Assembly (NCBI RefSeq): GCF_958979055.1
Contig: NC_084894.1
Location: 25,559,116 to 25,623,115 of the forward strand
DNA: 64,000 nucleotides
Reading direction: 5' to 3'
From: Alnus glutinosa
Taxonomy: Eukaryota > Streptophyta > Magnoliopsida > Fagales > Betulaceae
Position 1 is the first letter of the stretch; the number at the start of each line of letters is the position of its first letter. This document shows positions 43,525 to 55,531 of this stretch, piece after piece. Made by a program: the position numbers and the translations under genes. Below the pieces are notes generated by a model. It did no database searches, was not told the DNA's origin, and was given only the letters and a program-made list of their open reading frames with translations.

Positions 43525-46426
43525 TCATTTGAGAGTCCCCACTGGCCTTTTATATGTGTACCATTTTGAAATGAAGAGGAAAGCTCCCAAATTCAGCACA
43601 CTCAGCACGGTCAAGAGCCAAAAGAAGTAATCAAGATGGCCGTAATTCAAATTGTCTGGTATCCATCCAACCTTCCCGTGCCTAGTACTCACTGTGGTAA
43701 CAATAGTTACAAGTAGAGAGCACAAGTAGCTCCCCAGTGCCACGGTGGTTAGTTGGAGAGCAGAGCACAGACTCCTCATGGCATCAGGAGCTTGCTCGTA
43801 AAAAAACTCCAACTGCCCAATGAATGTGAAAACTTCTGCGCACCCAATGAGGAAATACTGAGGAACTTGCCAAAATATGGACATGGGCATGTGCTCGAGT
43901 TCATAGTAGTTGTGCCTTCTAACCATTCTAAGTCTTACAAGTTCCAAAATTCCTGCAGATAGCATGGACAAAATTGATATGAAGAGGCCAATGCCCATCC
44001 TCTGGAGTTGAGTTATGCCATTTTTATGACCTGTGAATTTTCTAGCTAGTGGGACAATGATTTGATCATAGACTGGGACCCAAAAAAGGACACTAAGGGT
44101 GTCAAAGATTGACAGAGATGCAGGTGGGATCTTGAAGGAAGAGGAACCAACGCGAATATCCATGATGGCGCCTTGCAACACAAATAAGGTGCCCATCTGA
44201 TTGTAGACAGTGGCAAAGATGATACCTGTGGCCCATATAGGAAGCAATCGAATAATAGCTTTCAGCTCCTCAACTTGGGTAACTGTGCAAAGTCTCCATG
44301 GGTCTACCAAGCCTTTAACGTCATCTGTTTGCACCACCACTGCCGCTTTGTCAAAGAAACTGAAGAAACAATGTAAGGATTCAGAATAAGTCGAGGAATG
44401 CTAACAAAAGTGAAAACATAACCCACCCAACAAAAGATTTTTTTTTTTTTTTTTTACATTTATACAAAATCATTGTGGGCTGTTATAGTCTGATTCGCGA
44501 GAATCGGATTGTTGTGAGACTTTCAAAAATCATGGAAAGTACTAACTACATCTGTACTATTATTCCAAAAATACTGGTTAAAGTCACAATTGGAGTTCTT
44601 TGAAATCACTTGCAAAGCTCAACCTCACTTAGTAAGAAACCAATGAGGGACTTAACACCCATATAACACATTCACAATCCATCCACCCAATATAGGACCA
44701 ACTTTCTAGGGTATCACATGGACATTTTGTAAATTTAATGCACATGAAATCCTCACATTTCGTTTCTCATAGCAATGGGATTGTTATTGTAATTTTAAGC
44801 ACTAAATGATTACATTATAGATATTGAAATTGGGATTCTTATGCTTCTATCTTTCCTTCTTCTTTCTGTTTGCTTTCGAAGATAGAATGAAAAACTGAGA
44901 ATTGTTCATTAAGAAACGTTACTTGGGTTGCCTAATGAATTAAGATTAAATCCTGATAAATAAAGGGTCAAGTTGATTTTGTTCCTAAGGTTTGCAAACC
45001 CTGGTGGATAGGTGGTCCTATTACCATAGGATAAAGCCATAAAGGTTTGGAGAACTGATTTCTTTATCCTTGCATATTGACTATCATCGCCAAGCTATTG
45101 AGTCTAGAAACTAACCTGAAATCTTTTGTGTGATCAAGCTTGCGGCTTCCTTTGATAGCAGATTCTGCATCCGCAGTCTCATACAAAAGGGACTTGTCAT
45201 CAGGTACTTGAACCTGGTACTTTCTTACCAATGCTACCACCACCTGACAGATGCGTGTCAGAGGGCTGCCACCAGGTTTCTGGTTCCGATACAACCGAGT
45301 ACCCGAAAAGAAACTCAATACAGCAATTCCCATGGCCACTGCTGGGATGCCAAAGCCCCATCCCCAACCCACATTGTCTTGTATCCAGACCAGTACAGAA
45401 GAAGCAATGAGAGCACCAACGTTTATTGAAAAATAGAACCAATTGAAGAAAGAAGCTTTGCTTTTCTTCTCAACCTCATCAGTATCATCAAATTGATCTG
45501 CTCCATATGATGAGACACAAGGCTTTATCCCACCAGTGCCCAATGCAATCAGGTAAAGTGCTAGAAAGCACACTGCAGCTTGTGTATCTGTTGCATGGCA
45601 ATTATCTTCTCCATGACATGTTGGCTTTAGGCCAGAGACTGACGCTGACAGTGTCAAAAGTGTCATCCCCTAGGTAAAATAGAAAAAAGATTTCAGCAAT
45701 GAGCAAGAACACGGAATTCAAAGACAAGCATGCTCTGAAAACTCAGGTCAAAATTTTGGAGAATCAAAATTATACATGATTGTTCGCCTGCATAATGTTG
45801 ACGAAAGAAAGGGTATTCCATTTTTCCTTGGCCATTTAGATATGTCTCTTAATCAAGTGTATAATGAAATTGTCTATCAATTGCTACCAAAAGTAAAATC
45901 ATTCATAATTTCAGATGCCCCATAATCGAGTAATGAACTCAGAATGTGCTTCATTAGTTTGACTCTTAGGTACATAAGCTGCCTAGTTCAAGAATTTTCA
46001 AGCGAACCAAACTTACAATAACGTAGATGATGGAGAAACAGGCAATGGTCCAATATCTTCCAAGATAAGCATCAGCCAAAAATGCCCCAATCAATGGGGT
46101 GATGTAGCATGTTCCGCTCCAATTTGAGGCGTTTTTACTAGCAGTAGCACTGTGCTGATGTAGTCGATTCTTAAAGTAAAGTACCAGATTGGTGCTCATC
46201 CCATAGTATGCCAATCTTTCACAACATTCATTTCCTGTTGATGAAAGCTGGAATTGATAAGCATCTTATTTCTGTAACGATATTCCACTAGTTATATTAG
46301 GATATGGATTACACAAGTACCTAGAATATAGGGGCAGGCCTTCCAGGTTCCAGTTTTATTTTTATCAGCCTGATTCCCACGGTAATCTACCGTCCCATCT
46401 TTCGTGTACATATCATCTTCTGCCAT
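43525..46426 (-). CDS. NPF/PTR (POT family) transporter, copy A
   Basis: Four coding exons: 46321-46426, 46017-46234, 45116-45669 and 43525-44359, with consensus GT..AG introns, giving 570 aa. The start is ATG 46426 ([18 protein letters not shown]). The ExxER proton-coupling motif is ECCER (E38, E41, R42). The two PTR2 family signatures are present: [17 protein letters not shown] (83-99) and [13 protein letters not shown] (183-195), as are [19 protein letters not shown] with Lys157 and the C-terminal [20 protein letters not shown]. The layout is that of 12-span proton-coupled transporters, and the best resemblance in memory is the NPF8 (PTR2/PTR5) clade of di/tripeptide carriers. Substrate is inferred; NPF members also move nitrate or hormones. 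Copy A differs more from B and C than they do from each other ([13 protein letters not shown] against TVSSQ). Confidence 0.92.
44460..44720. repeat. Dispersed repeat in intron 3 of NPF copy A
   Basis: A block with GGGCTGTTATAGTCTGATTC and ATAACACATTCACAATCCAT, also present at about 56640-56885 in copy C and as diverged fragments at 40010-40470 and 63740-63940. Copy B lacks it. Class unknown. Confidence 0.55.
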
Positions 46427-47280
46427 GGTTCTTCAGAAACTTCTTGTGTTTGCTTCCTCTTTGTATGGGGTTAACTTAAAAACCCGACAACTCGGTTGAG
46501 GTTGATCTAATAGTGAACTAAACAAGAACCATAAAGTGCATTAATTTTCTTGACAAATATGATTAGTTATAGAGCTATTAATTATTGCAAATGAGGTTCA
46601 CTTTAACAAAATTCTTATTCTAGATTAGACTGCATGAAGCAATTGAGCTGCAGTCATTCTGCTCAGTGAAGAAGCCAATATGGCAGACAGAAGAAACGGA
46701 AAGGAAGTTTGGAAATCTTTAGAATTTTGATTCTGAATTTTCTTTGCTTCCTTTAGGACTGTATCACAAGCTACATACACAATAAACTGATACATAATCA
46801 TAATGGTCAAGAATATATAAAAGCAATGAAAGAAACTCTTGATGGTGTTAGAGAGATAATCAACCAGGAAAATTTCTTGATGGTACTGGCCGGGGAGATA
46901 ATCACCTAGGAAAGTTTTTGAGGCCTTGATATAACATGTTGAAACGCTACTTTAACCCTAAAGCTTAAGATTTGGATCTCCTTATGTTATATTCATTTAT
47001 TTTTGTGATACTGTCCAATGTGAGGCTAAATATTCATTTTTTTTTTTAGTAATGCTATATACACACTTTTATCGTATTTTGCTGACGTTGAACTCCCAAT
47101 CAGCTCTTAAATTTTTTTTTATTTTTTATTTTATCCTGTCTAAAATCTTAATACTCTCATATTTATACTCTGACAGTTAATGGGACTTGAAATTACTGAC
47201 CAAATTTCACGACCTAGAGACATTATTCAGTTGTTCTTTCTTGAATGAATGGAAATTATGCTTCTACTGTAACTAATTTT

Positions 47281-47640
47281 CAGGAGCAAAAGTTCAACAG
47301 TGAAACACACACCACAGGCGAAAAAAGAGCATAGTAGGATGAGGGGAAAACATCAAACCTGGTGATTCACAGTTCATAATTTATGTGTCCAGAAAAGCAG
47401 TATCTGCCTCAAGTACAGAAGAAGAGCAGTAGAGAGAGAGAGAAAGGAATTTGCTCCTATACACACCACAGACTAAAATTCAGTATGACAGTCAAAAGCC
47501 ACATGATGTGGAGTTATGGACACAAAGTATTATCTATTCTCTCATGGTCTGGTCTTTTGCTCTTCGTCAGTGGCTACCATCCTTCTAAACTAGGACCGAA
47601 AGTCAACAATGGGGTACAGCCTAACCCAATAGAGTGTTCT
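47281..47640. repeat. Conserved upstream block of NPF unit (copy A)
   Basis: Matches 53340-53745 and 63300-63720. Shared phrases include CATAGTAGGATGAGGGG, CCTGGTGATTCACAGTTCAT and a (GA)n run. It moved with each duplication. Short reading frames in it are not alike enough between copies to be a gene. Confidence 0.75.
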
Positions 47641-49679
47641 GTTTGACAACCATCTCAACAATCTCTTCGATTACTTTTACCTAAAAAATAAAAAAATAAA
47701 AAAAAATCAACTTTAAAACATTTTAATTTTAATTTTTTATGTCTCATATAAATAATTTTTTAATTATTCAAATAAAAAAATTTACTACAAACAATTTTTT
47801 TCTTCTTATAAATTCATTCTATTTTATATCACATCAATTATTTTTTATTATAACTTAAAAAAAAAATAAAAAAAAAATTCACGACAACAATCTCTACCAA
47901 CCGCACCCTCTCTCAGTAGCTAGCCGAAATCTAAAGATGGACCTTTTGTTCTGACTAGAAAATAAGGAAAGGGAATGTCATCCAACTGAAGTGTTTTCTG
48001 TTTTCGGATTTTTTACTTTTGTTTAATTTTTTAAGTTTGTTTATGTACTCCGAGTCTCCGACCAAACAATAAGAATAAAAATCTATACAAATATGATAGA
48101 AAAAGGTTAAAAATAATTTTTATTGTTTATAAAAATCTATAAACAATAAAAAAAAAAAAATCTATGCTTATGATTTCTAAATACTGGCGGTCCATTTGAA
48201 GAGTATAATTGGCTCCTTTTTAGAGATATTTTTTTTTTTTTTTTAAAAAAAAAAAAATGTTTTAATATGACGTAAAGATAAAAGTAATCTTGAGTGTTTT
48301 ATGCTTGAATTATTTGTTAATATTTTTATTTTGAAAAGAAAAAATAAATGGAAGAAGGAAAAATTATTATCCAAGTTGAGCCATTTTGTTTAATTGGTTT
48401 TTGTTTTACTTATGATAAGAAGATTATGATTTGATTATTATAATATTAATTAATTAAATAAATTCATCTAATTTTTCAATCAGCTTAAGTTTTATTGACA
48501 TTGATATCATGAAACTTTTTAGTAAAAAAATTTTAAAAAATTAGGATCCTTCAGATTTTCTTAAGAAAACTCCAGAATAAAGCTTTTAAAATCCTAACAT
48601 TATTTTTAATTGAATGGTTTAAGTTTTGTCACTTGATTTTCTTAATGGCTCGACTTTGATTCACTTTGTATTAAAGAATAATGCTACATAAACTCTCACT
48701 TTCCCACACCGTAGGTAGCTTTTAAAACCACAATTTAAATTTGTGATGAATTCAATGATAGTTTTGAAAGTCATTTAAGAGTATGTGAAATAGGTCTAGA
48801 GAAGTGGGAATATGTTTAGCGTTACTATTGTATCAAATCTATCACTTTCTATATGAGCGATCTGTCGGCCAGGCAAAATAAAAGAGATAGATAGTCCATT
48901 GACTATATATAATTGGGCATAGATTCAAAATCTTGTCTCATTTTTTGTGGAACTTGAAGTTGGCTATTCTGATCAACTTTTATTTTTTCTCAATATATCC
49001 ATATTAGTAATGTTACTTTTTACACCCATATCACACTGGCTGATGTGGCATGTTTTAAGTGACTTTTTATGTCAACCACTTAAAAAACAAGTATAAATCA
49101 CTTAAAACACGCTAAGTCAACTGGGTGACATGTGTGACAGTATATGATAAATGAGTGTGAAGAGTAGCATTAATCTATTACTGAAACAGTAATGCTTTTA
49201 TATTGATTATTTATGATAGAATAATGCTGCTATTCACACTAGATTTTCACAGCGGTTGATTAAATGGTTAACATTTTTTTTTTTTAAGTATTTGATATAT
49301 GAAGCAACTTAAAAGACATCTCATCAGCTAGTGTGAAAATCTAGTATGAAGACTGAAGAGAGGCATTACTCTTTAGAAATGCTATTATTCACACCACAAT
49401 CACACTAGGCCATTGAATCAACCTTTGTTAAAAAAATAAAAATAAAAAATAAATGCAAGGACTATTAGTCCAAGCGACGTCAACATAGTGTGATCGTAGT
49501 AGTGTGAAATATATCATTACACTTACGATAATAGATCTACTTGTTTCAAGGGCCTAGGAAGAAAAGAGCTACTGGCTGCAAGTAATTCGAAGTACTTGTC
49601 GCCAACACCAAGGAAACAAAAGATGGCTAGAAGCTTCAGAAAAAAAGCTGGAAATCATTAATTGAGGCCGCATTAAGTG

Positions 49680-50125
49680 CTCAGAAATTGTTCTTGTGGT
49701 ACATTGATATTTGAAGAGAGAAAACAATGGCTTAAATTATACTGTAGTTCACTTTCTTTTTTCACCCTATTTCATTTTTGTTTTACACTATCTAACGAAA
49801 ACAACATACAGAGACTCAGGCGGTTGTATATGAAGTAGACTTCCAACTGTGTACGTTCCTGACATAAAGAGATGATACTCATTAAGCAGGCTGTATATAC
49901 AAGTGCTTCAATCATCAGAAATTGTTCTTGTGGTAAAGAAAACAATAGCTTAATTCAAATTGTAGTTCACTTTCTTTTTCACTCTATTTGATTTTTGTTT
50001 TACATTATCTAATGAAAACAGCATACAGAGACTGTTGAATATGAAGTAGACTTCCAACTGTGTTGCATACATAAGGAGATGATACACATTAAGCAGGCTG
50101 TACTTTATATACAAGTGCTTCAACC
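49680..50125. repeat. Duplicated 3' flank of NPF copy B
   Basis: Two direct copies of about 220 bp (49680-49915, 49916-50125), both with TGTAGTTCACTTTCTTTTT and GAAGTAGACTTCCAACTGTG. The same doubling is in copy C (55040-55290, 55291-55505) but not in copy A. Confidence 0.8.
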
Positions 50126-50139
50126 ACCAGAGTAAACCA

Positions 50140-53045
50140 TCATCTGAGAGTCCCCAAAGGCCTTTTATATGTGTACCATTTTGCAATGAAGAGGAAAGCT
50201 CCGAAGTTCAGCACACTCAGAACCGCCAAAAGCCAAAAGAAGTAATCAATATGACCATAATTCAGATTGTCTGGTATCCATCCAAGCTTCCCGTGCCTTG
50301 TACTCACTGTGGTAACAATGGTTACAAGCAGAGAGCTCAAGTAGTTCCCCATTGCCACGGTGGTAAGTTGGAGAGCAGCGCACAGACTCCTCATGGCATC
50401 AGGTGCTTGCTCGTAAAAAAACTCCAACTGCCCAACATATATGAAAACTTCTGCGCACCCTATGAAGAAATACTGAGGAACTTGCCAAAATATGGACATG
50501 GGCATGTGCTCAAGTTCATAGTAGTTGTGCCTTCTAACCATTCTAAGTCTTACAAGTTCCAAAACTCCTGCAGATAGCATGGGAAAAATGGATAGGAAGA
50601 GGCCAATGCCCATCCTCTGGAGTTGAGTTAGGCCATTTCTATGACCTGTAAATTTTCTAGCTAATGGGACAATGATTCGATCATAGATTGGGACCCAAAA
50701 AAGGACACTAAGGGTGTCAAAGATTGACATAGATGCAGGTGGGATCTCGAAGGAAGATGAACCAACGCGGACATCCATGATGGCGCCTTGCAACACAAAT
50801 AAGGTGCCCCTCTGACTGGAGACGGTGCAAAAGATGATACCTGTGACCCATATAGGAAGCAATCGTATAATAGCTTTCAGCTCCTCAACTTGGGTAACTG
50901 TGCAAAGTCTCCATGGGTCTACTGAGCCCTTAACGTGATCTGTTTGCACCAACACTGCCGCTTTGTTAAAGAAACTGAAGCAACAATGTAAGGATTCAGA
51001 ATAGTCAGGCAATGCTAACAAAAGTGAAAACATAACCACCCAACATAAGAAATGTTACTTTGGTTGCCTAATGAATTTGGATTAAATCCTGTTAAATAAA
51101 GGGTCAACTTGATTTTGCTCCTAACTCCTAAGGTTTGCAAATCCTGGTGGATGGGTTGTCCTGCTACCCTAGGATACAGCCACAAAGGTGCGGAGAACTG
51201 ATTTCTTTATCCTTGCATATTGACTATTGTTGGAGAAATAATCAGCTCCAAAGACACGAAGTCGAGCCCGTCGGGTCGGCCCGGCCAGATCAGACCTAAG
51301 TACAAGACCATTCGTTATCTCTAAAAAAACGCATATCCCGAGTATATCAAGATAATACTTTTATCCCATCAAATATGAGATAAGGTACCTAATAGTATGA
51401 CATCAGACGAAGAGGTAATGTCCTACCCAGCTTGGACTCTACTACCCAATTTAAATTCTATGAAGATAAGATTAGAGACTATGTGATTTAGGACTCAGAC
51501 TCCTAATCAAATTATGCTCCTAGTATTCTAGCAGTTTTATAACTGTGAACGGTGAGCCTATAAATAAGACCACTACGCCAGGTATTTGGTACAGGCAGAT
51601 TCTCTAAACTCTGAGATTATTGATACTTTTCAGAAAATAAATAGTTTGAACTGATTTAGGCATCGGAGTAGGGGTATGGTCGGCACCCCCACGAGCCGAC
51701 GAGCCGTTCATTATTTTTGCAGATTACGAGGAAAACGAATATCAATGAAAGGCGACGAATCACAAGATAAGCCAGGCTTTTGAGTTTGGAAATTAACCTG
51801 AAATCTTTTGTATGATCAATCTTGCGGCTTCCTTTGATAGCAGATCCTGCATCCGCAGTCTCATACAAAATGGACTTGTCAGCTGGTACTTCAGCCTGCC
51901 ATTTTCTCAATGATGCCATGATCACTTGACAGATGCGTGTCAGAGGGCTACCTCCAGGTTTCTGGTTCCGATACAACTGAGTACCTGAAAAGAAACTCAA
52001 TACAGCAATTGCCATGGCAACAGCAGGGATGCCAAAGCCCCATCCCCAACCCACATTGTCTTGTATCCAAACCAGCAAAGAACCAGCAATAAGAGCACCG
52101 GTATTGATCGAGAAATAGAACCAATTGAAGAAAGAAGCTTTGTGTTTCTTCTCAACCTCATCAGTATCATCAAATTGATCTGCTCCATATGATGAGACAC
52201 AAGGCTTAATCCCACCAGTTCCCAATGCAATCAAGTAAAGTGCTAGAAAGCACACTGCAGCTTGTGTATCTGTTGCATGGCAATTATCTTCTCCATAACA
52301 TGTTGGCTTTAGGCCAGAGACTGTTGCTGACAGTGTCAAAAGTGTCATCCCCTAGGAAAAATAGAAAAAAGATTTCATCAATGAGCAAGAACACGAAATT
52401 CAAAGACAAGCATGCTCTGAAACTCAGGTCAAACTTTTGGAGAATCAGAATTATACATGATTGTTAGCCTGCATAATGTTGACGAAAGAAGGGTATTGAA
52501 CTCAGAATGTGCTTCATTATTCATAATTTCAGATGCTCCATAAAGGAGTAATGAACTCAGAATGTGCTTCATTAGATTGACTCTTAGGTACATGAGCTAA
52601 CCAAGTTAAAGAAGTTTCAGGTTAACCAAACTTACAATAACATAGACGATGGAGAAACAGAAAATAGTCCAATATCTTCCAAGATAGGCATCAGCCAAAA
52701 ATGCCCCAATCAATGGGGTGATGTAGCATGTTCCAATCCAATTTGCTACGTTTTTACTAGCAGTAGCACTGTGCTGATGTAGTCGCTTCTTAAAGTAACG
52801 TACCAGATTGGAGCTCAACCCATAGTATGCCAATCTTTCACAACATTCATTTCCTGTTGATAAAAGCTGGAATTTGATGAGCACTTATTTCCATAACGAG
52901 ATTCCACTAGTTATATAAGGAGATGGATTACATAAGTACCTAGAATATAGGGGCAGGCCTTCCAGGTTCCAGTTTTACTTCTATCAGCCTGATTCCCACG
53001 GTAATCTACCGTCCCATCTTTCGTGTACATATCATCTTCGGCCAT
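50140..53045 (-). CDS. NPF/PTR (POT family) transporter, copy B
   Basis: Exons 52940-53045, 52636-52853, 51798-52351 and 50140-50974 have the same four lengths as in copy A (106, 218, 554, 835 nt), giving 570 aa from ATG 53045. [30 protein letters not shown] and [20 protein letters not shown] are all intact, so a working proton-coupled transporter is expected. Differences from copy A include [12 protein letters not shown] in the first loop and [18 protein letters not shown]. Intron 3 lacks about 600 bp found in A and C and instead carries a solo LTR (51228-51764). A roughly 540-bp stretch of the promoter side present in A (46675-47210) is missing here, so expression may differ. Confidence 0.92.
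51228..51764 (+). mobile_element. Solo LTR in intron 3 of NPF copy B
   Basis: A 537-bp sequence starts TGTTGGAGAAATAATCAGC, contains TATAAATA near 51557 and a GCATCGGAGTAGGGGTATGG phrase like that near the right end of the Ty3/gypsy LTR (GCATCGGAGCGGGGTTGTCG), and ends about GACGAATCACA. It is absent from introns 3 of copies A and C (TTGACTATCATC...). There is no internal region or second LTR. A clean target duplication could not be found, so the right edge is uncertain. Confidence 0.62.
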
Positions 53046-53339
53046 GGTTCTTCAGAAACTACTTGTGTTTGCTTCCTCTTTGTAGGGGGTTAACTTAAAA
53101 ACCCGACAACTCGGTTGAGGTTGAGCTAATAGTGCACTAAACAAGAACCATAAATATGATAATTTATACAGCCATTATGGCAAATGAGGCCTTCTTCAAC
53201 AAAATTCCTATTCTAGAGTAGACTGCATGAAGCAATTTAGCTGCAGGCATTCTGCTCAGTGAAAAAGCCAATTTCATGACATAGAGACAGATTATTCATT
53301 TGTTCTTTCTTTATATAATGGAAATTATGCTTCTACTGT

Positions 53340-53745
53340 AACTAATCTATAGGAGTAGAAGTTCAACAGTGAAAAACACACCACAGGCACAAAAAAGAAC
53401 ATAGTAGGATGAGGGGACAACATCAACCTGGTGATTCACAGTTCATTATATGTATCCAGACAAGCAGTAGCCGTCTCAAGAACAGAAGCAGAGCAGTAGA
53501 GCGAGAGAGAGAGAGAGAGAGAGAGAGGAATTTGCTCATATACACACCTCAGACACTACAATTCAGGATGACAGTCAAAGCCGCCAGACGTGGAGTTATG
53601 GGCACAAAGTATTATCTACTCTCTGATGGTCTGATCTTTTGTGCTCTTCTTCTGTGGCTGCCATTCTTTCAAACTTGGACTGAGAGAGAGTTTGGTGTGT
53701 CATCACTCATCAGTCACTCATGAAAGTCAACAATAGGGGATCTTT
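53340..53745. repeat. Conserved upstream block of NPF unit (copy B)
   Basis: Counterpart of 47281-47640 and 63300-63720. Its (GA)n run is the longest of the three. Confidence 0.75.
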
Positions 53746-54149
53746 TGTTCTGACTAGAAAATAAGGAAAGGGGATGTCGTCATAAATTAAGAATCTTTTG
53801 GCTCGGAAGTTGCTGTTTGCTTCTTCCAGTTCTTGTGTTTTCTTTTTTCGGTTTTTGTTACTTTTGTTTTTTTTTTTTTTTTAAGCTTGTTTGTGTACTT
53901 CTACCAAAAAAGAAAATAAAAATCTATTTACAATTGATAGAAAAAGAAAAATAAAAATAAAAAATCTATACTAATGATTTCTCAATACTCGCGGTCCATT
54001 TGAAAAGTATAATTGGCTGTTAATGGGTTTTTAAGCGTGATTTTCTTTTTTTTTTTTTCTTTTTTTTTTTTTTTGTGAAAAAGTGTTTTTACGGTAAATA
54101 AAGTTGAAGATAATTTTGAATATTTGTATTTTGAGTTGTTTATTATTAT

Positions 54150-54265
54150 AACTAGCACATAACTCGTATTATGCGTAAGATTCTTCATTATAATTTAATT
54201 TTAAAATTTAAAAGCATTTTTATCGTACTTTTTATTATAGGTTAAAAAAAAGTGCAAAATTATCT
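54150..54265 (-). mobile_element. Helitron-like 3' end fragment
   Basis: The plus strand reads ACTAGCACATAACTCGTATT then TTCATTATAATTTAATTTTA, the same order as the end of the large insertion at 58004. In reverse this is a CTAG terminus preceded by a weak hairpin. The matching spacer between copies A and B lacks it. Only about 115 bp; the far edge is vague. Confidence 0.45.
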
Positions 54266-55039
54266 TTAGCATTATTCTTGTATCAAATCTATCACCTTCT
54301 ATATGAGCTATCTGTAGGCCAGCCAAAATAAAAGAGATAGATAGTCCATTGATTGTAATTGGGTAGAGATTCAAAATCTTTACTTTTTACACCCATATCA
54401 CACCGATTAAAGGGCATTTTTTAAGTGATTTCTTATGTCAGCCACTTGAAAAATAAGTATAACTCACTTAAAACACGCCAAGTCAACCGGGTGACATGTG
54501 TGTCAGTATGTGATAAATGAATGTGGAGAGTAACATTACTCTATTACTGAAACTGTGATGCTTTTATATTGATAATTTATGATAGAGTAATGCTACTATT
54601 TGCATTAGATTTTCACACCGGTTGATTAAGTGGTTAACATTTTTTTTTTTTTTTTAAGTAATTAACATGTGAAACATATTAAAAGACGTCACATCAGCTA
54701 ATGTGAAAATCTAATATGAAGACCGAAAAGCATTACTCTTTAGAAATGCTATTATTCACACCACAATCACACTAGGCCATCGAATCAACCCTTGTTAAAA
54801 AGAACAAAAAAATAAATAAATAAAAAAAATTCAAGGATTATTAGTCCAAGCAACGTCAACATACATAGTGTGATTGTGGTGTGAAATTTATCATTACACT
54901 TATGATAATAGACTACTTGTTTCAAGGGCCTAGGAAGAAAAGAGCTACTGGTTGCAAGCAATTTGAAGTACTTGTCACCAACACCAAGGAAACAAATGTT
55001 GGCTTGAAGCTTCAGAAAAAAAGCTGGGAATCATTGAGG

Positions 55040-55505
55040 CCGCATTAAGTGCTCAGAAATTGTTCTTGTGGTACATTGATATTTGAACTTTGAAGAGAGA
55101 AAATATTGGCATAAATTATACTGTAGTTCACTTTCTTTTTTCACCCTATTTCATTTTTGTTTTACACTATCTAATGAAAACAACATACAGAGACTCAGGC
55201 TGTTGTATATGAAGTAGACTTCCAACTGTGTTCCTGACATAAAGAGATGATACTCATTAAGCAGGCTGCATATACAAGTGCTTCAACCATCAGAAATTAT
55301 TCCTGTGGTACATTGATATATGAAGAAAGAAAACATTGGCTTAATTCATATTGTAGTTCACTTTCTTTATTCACCCTATTTGATTTTTGTTTTACATTAT
55401 CTAATGAAAACAGCATACAGAGACTGTTGTATATGAAGTAGACTTCCAACTGTGTTGCATACATAAGGAGATGATACTCATTAAGCAGGCTGTACTTTAT
55501 ATACA
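55040..55505. repeat. Duplicated 3' flank of NPF copy C
   Basis: Same doubling as at 49680-50125, so it arose in the common ancestor of copies B and C. Confidence 0.8.
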
Positions 55506-55531
55506 AGTGCTTCAGCCACCAGAGTAAACCA

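Larger units (their letters stand above)
46427..50139. other. Spacer between NPF copies A and B
   Basis: No gene. 46427-47280 is the promoter side of copy A. 47281-47640 is a block repeated upstream of every copy, with a short (GA)n. 47690-47905 is the dispersed AT-rich repeat also seen at 2850 and 18560. Three MITE-like foldbacks follow at about 49005-49175, 49218-49372 and 49373-49532, with inner ends such as GTAATGTTACTTTTTACACC against GAAGAGTAGCATTA; the same three recur at 54375-54905. From 49680 the 3' flank of copy B begins. Confidence 0.55.
53046..55531. other. Spacer between NPF copies B and C
   Basis: No gene. It contains the promoter side of copy B, the conserved upstream block with its (GA)n run (53500-53527), a Helitron-like end at about 54150, the three MITE-like foldbacks (54375-54905) shared with the A-B spacer, and the doubled 3' flank of copy C (55040-55505). 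Confidence 0.55.

Noticed and set aside
47383-47646. Candidate small gene upstream of each NPF copy (also 53409-53723, 63373-63594)
   Set aside because: The three copies differ by frameshifts and the shared part is a (GA)n-containing promoter-side block, so there is no evidence of a conserved protein.
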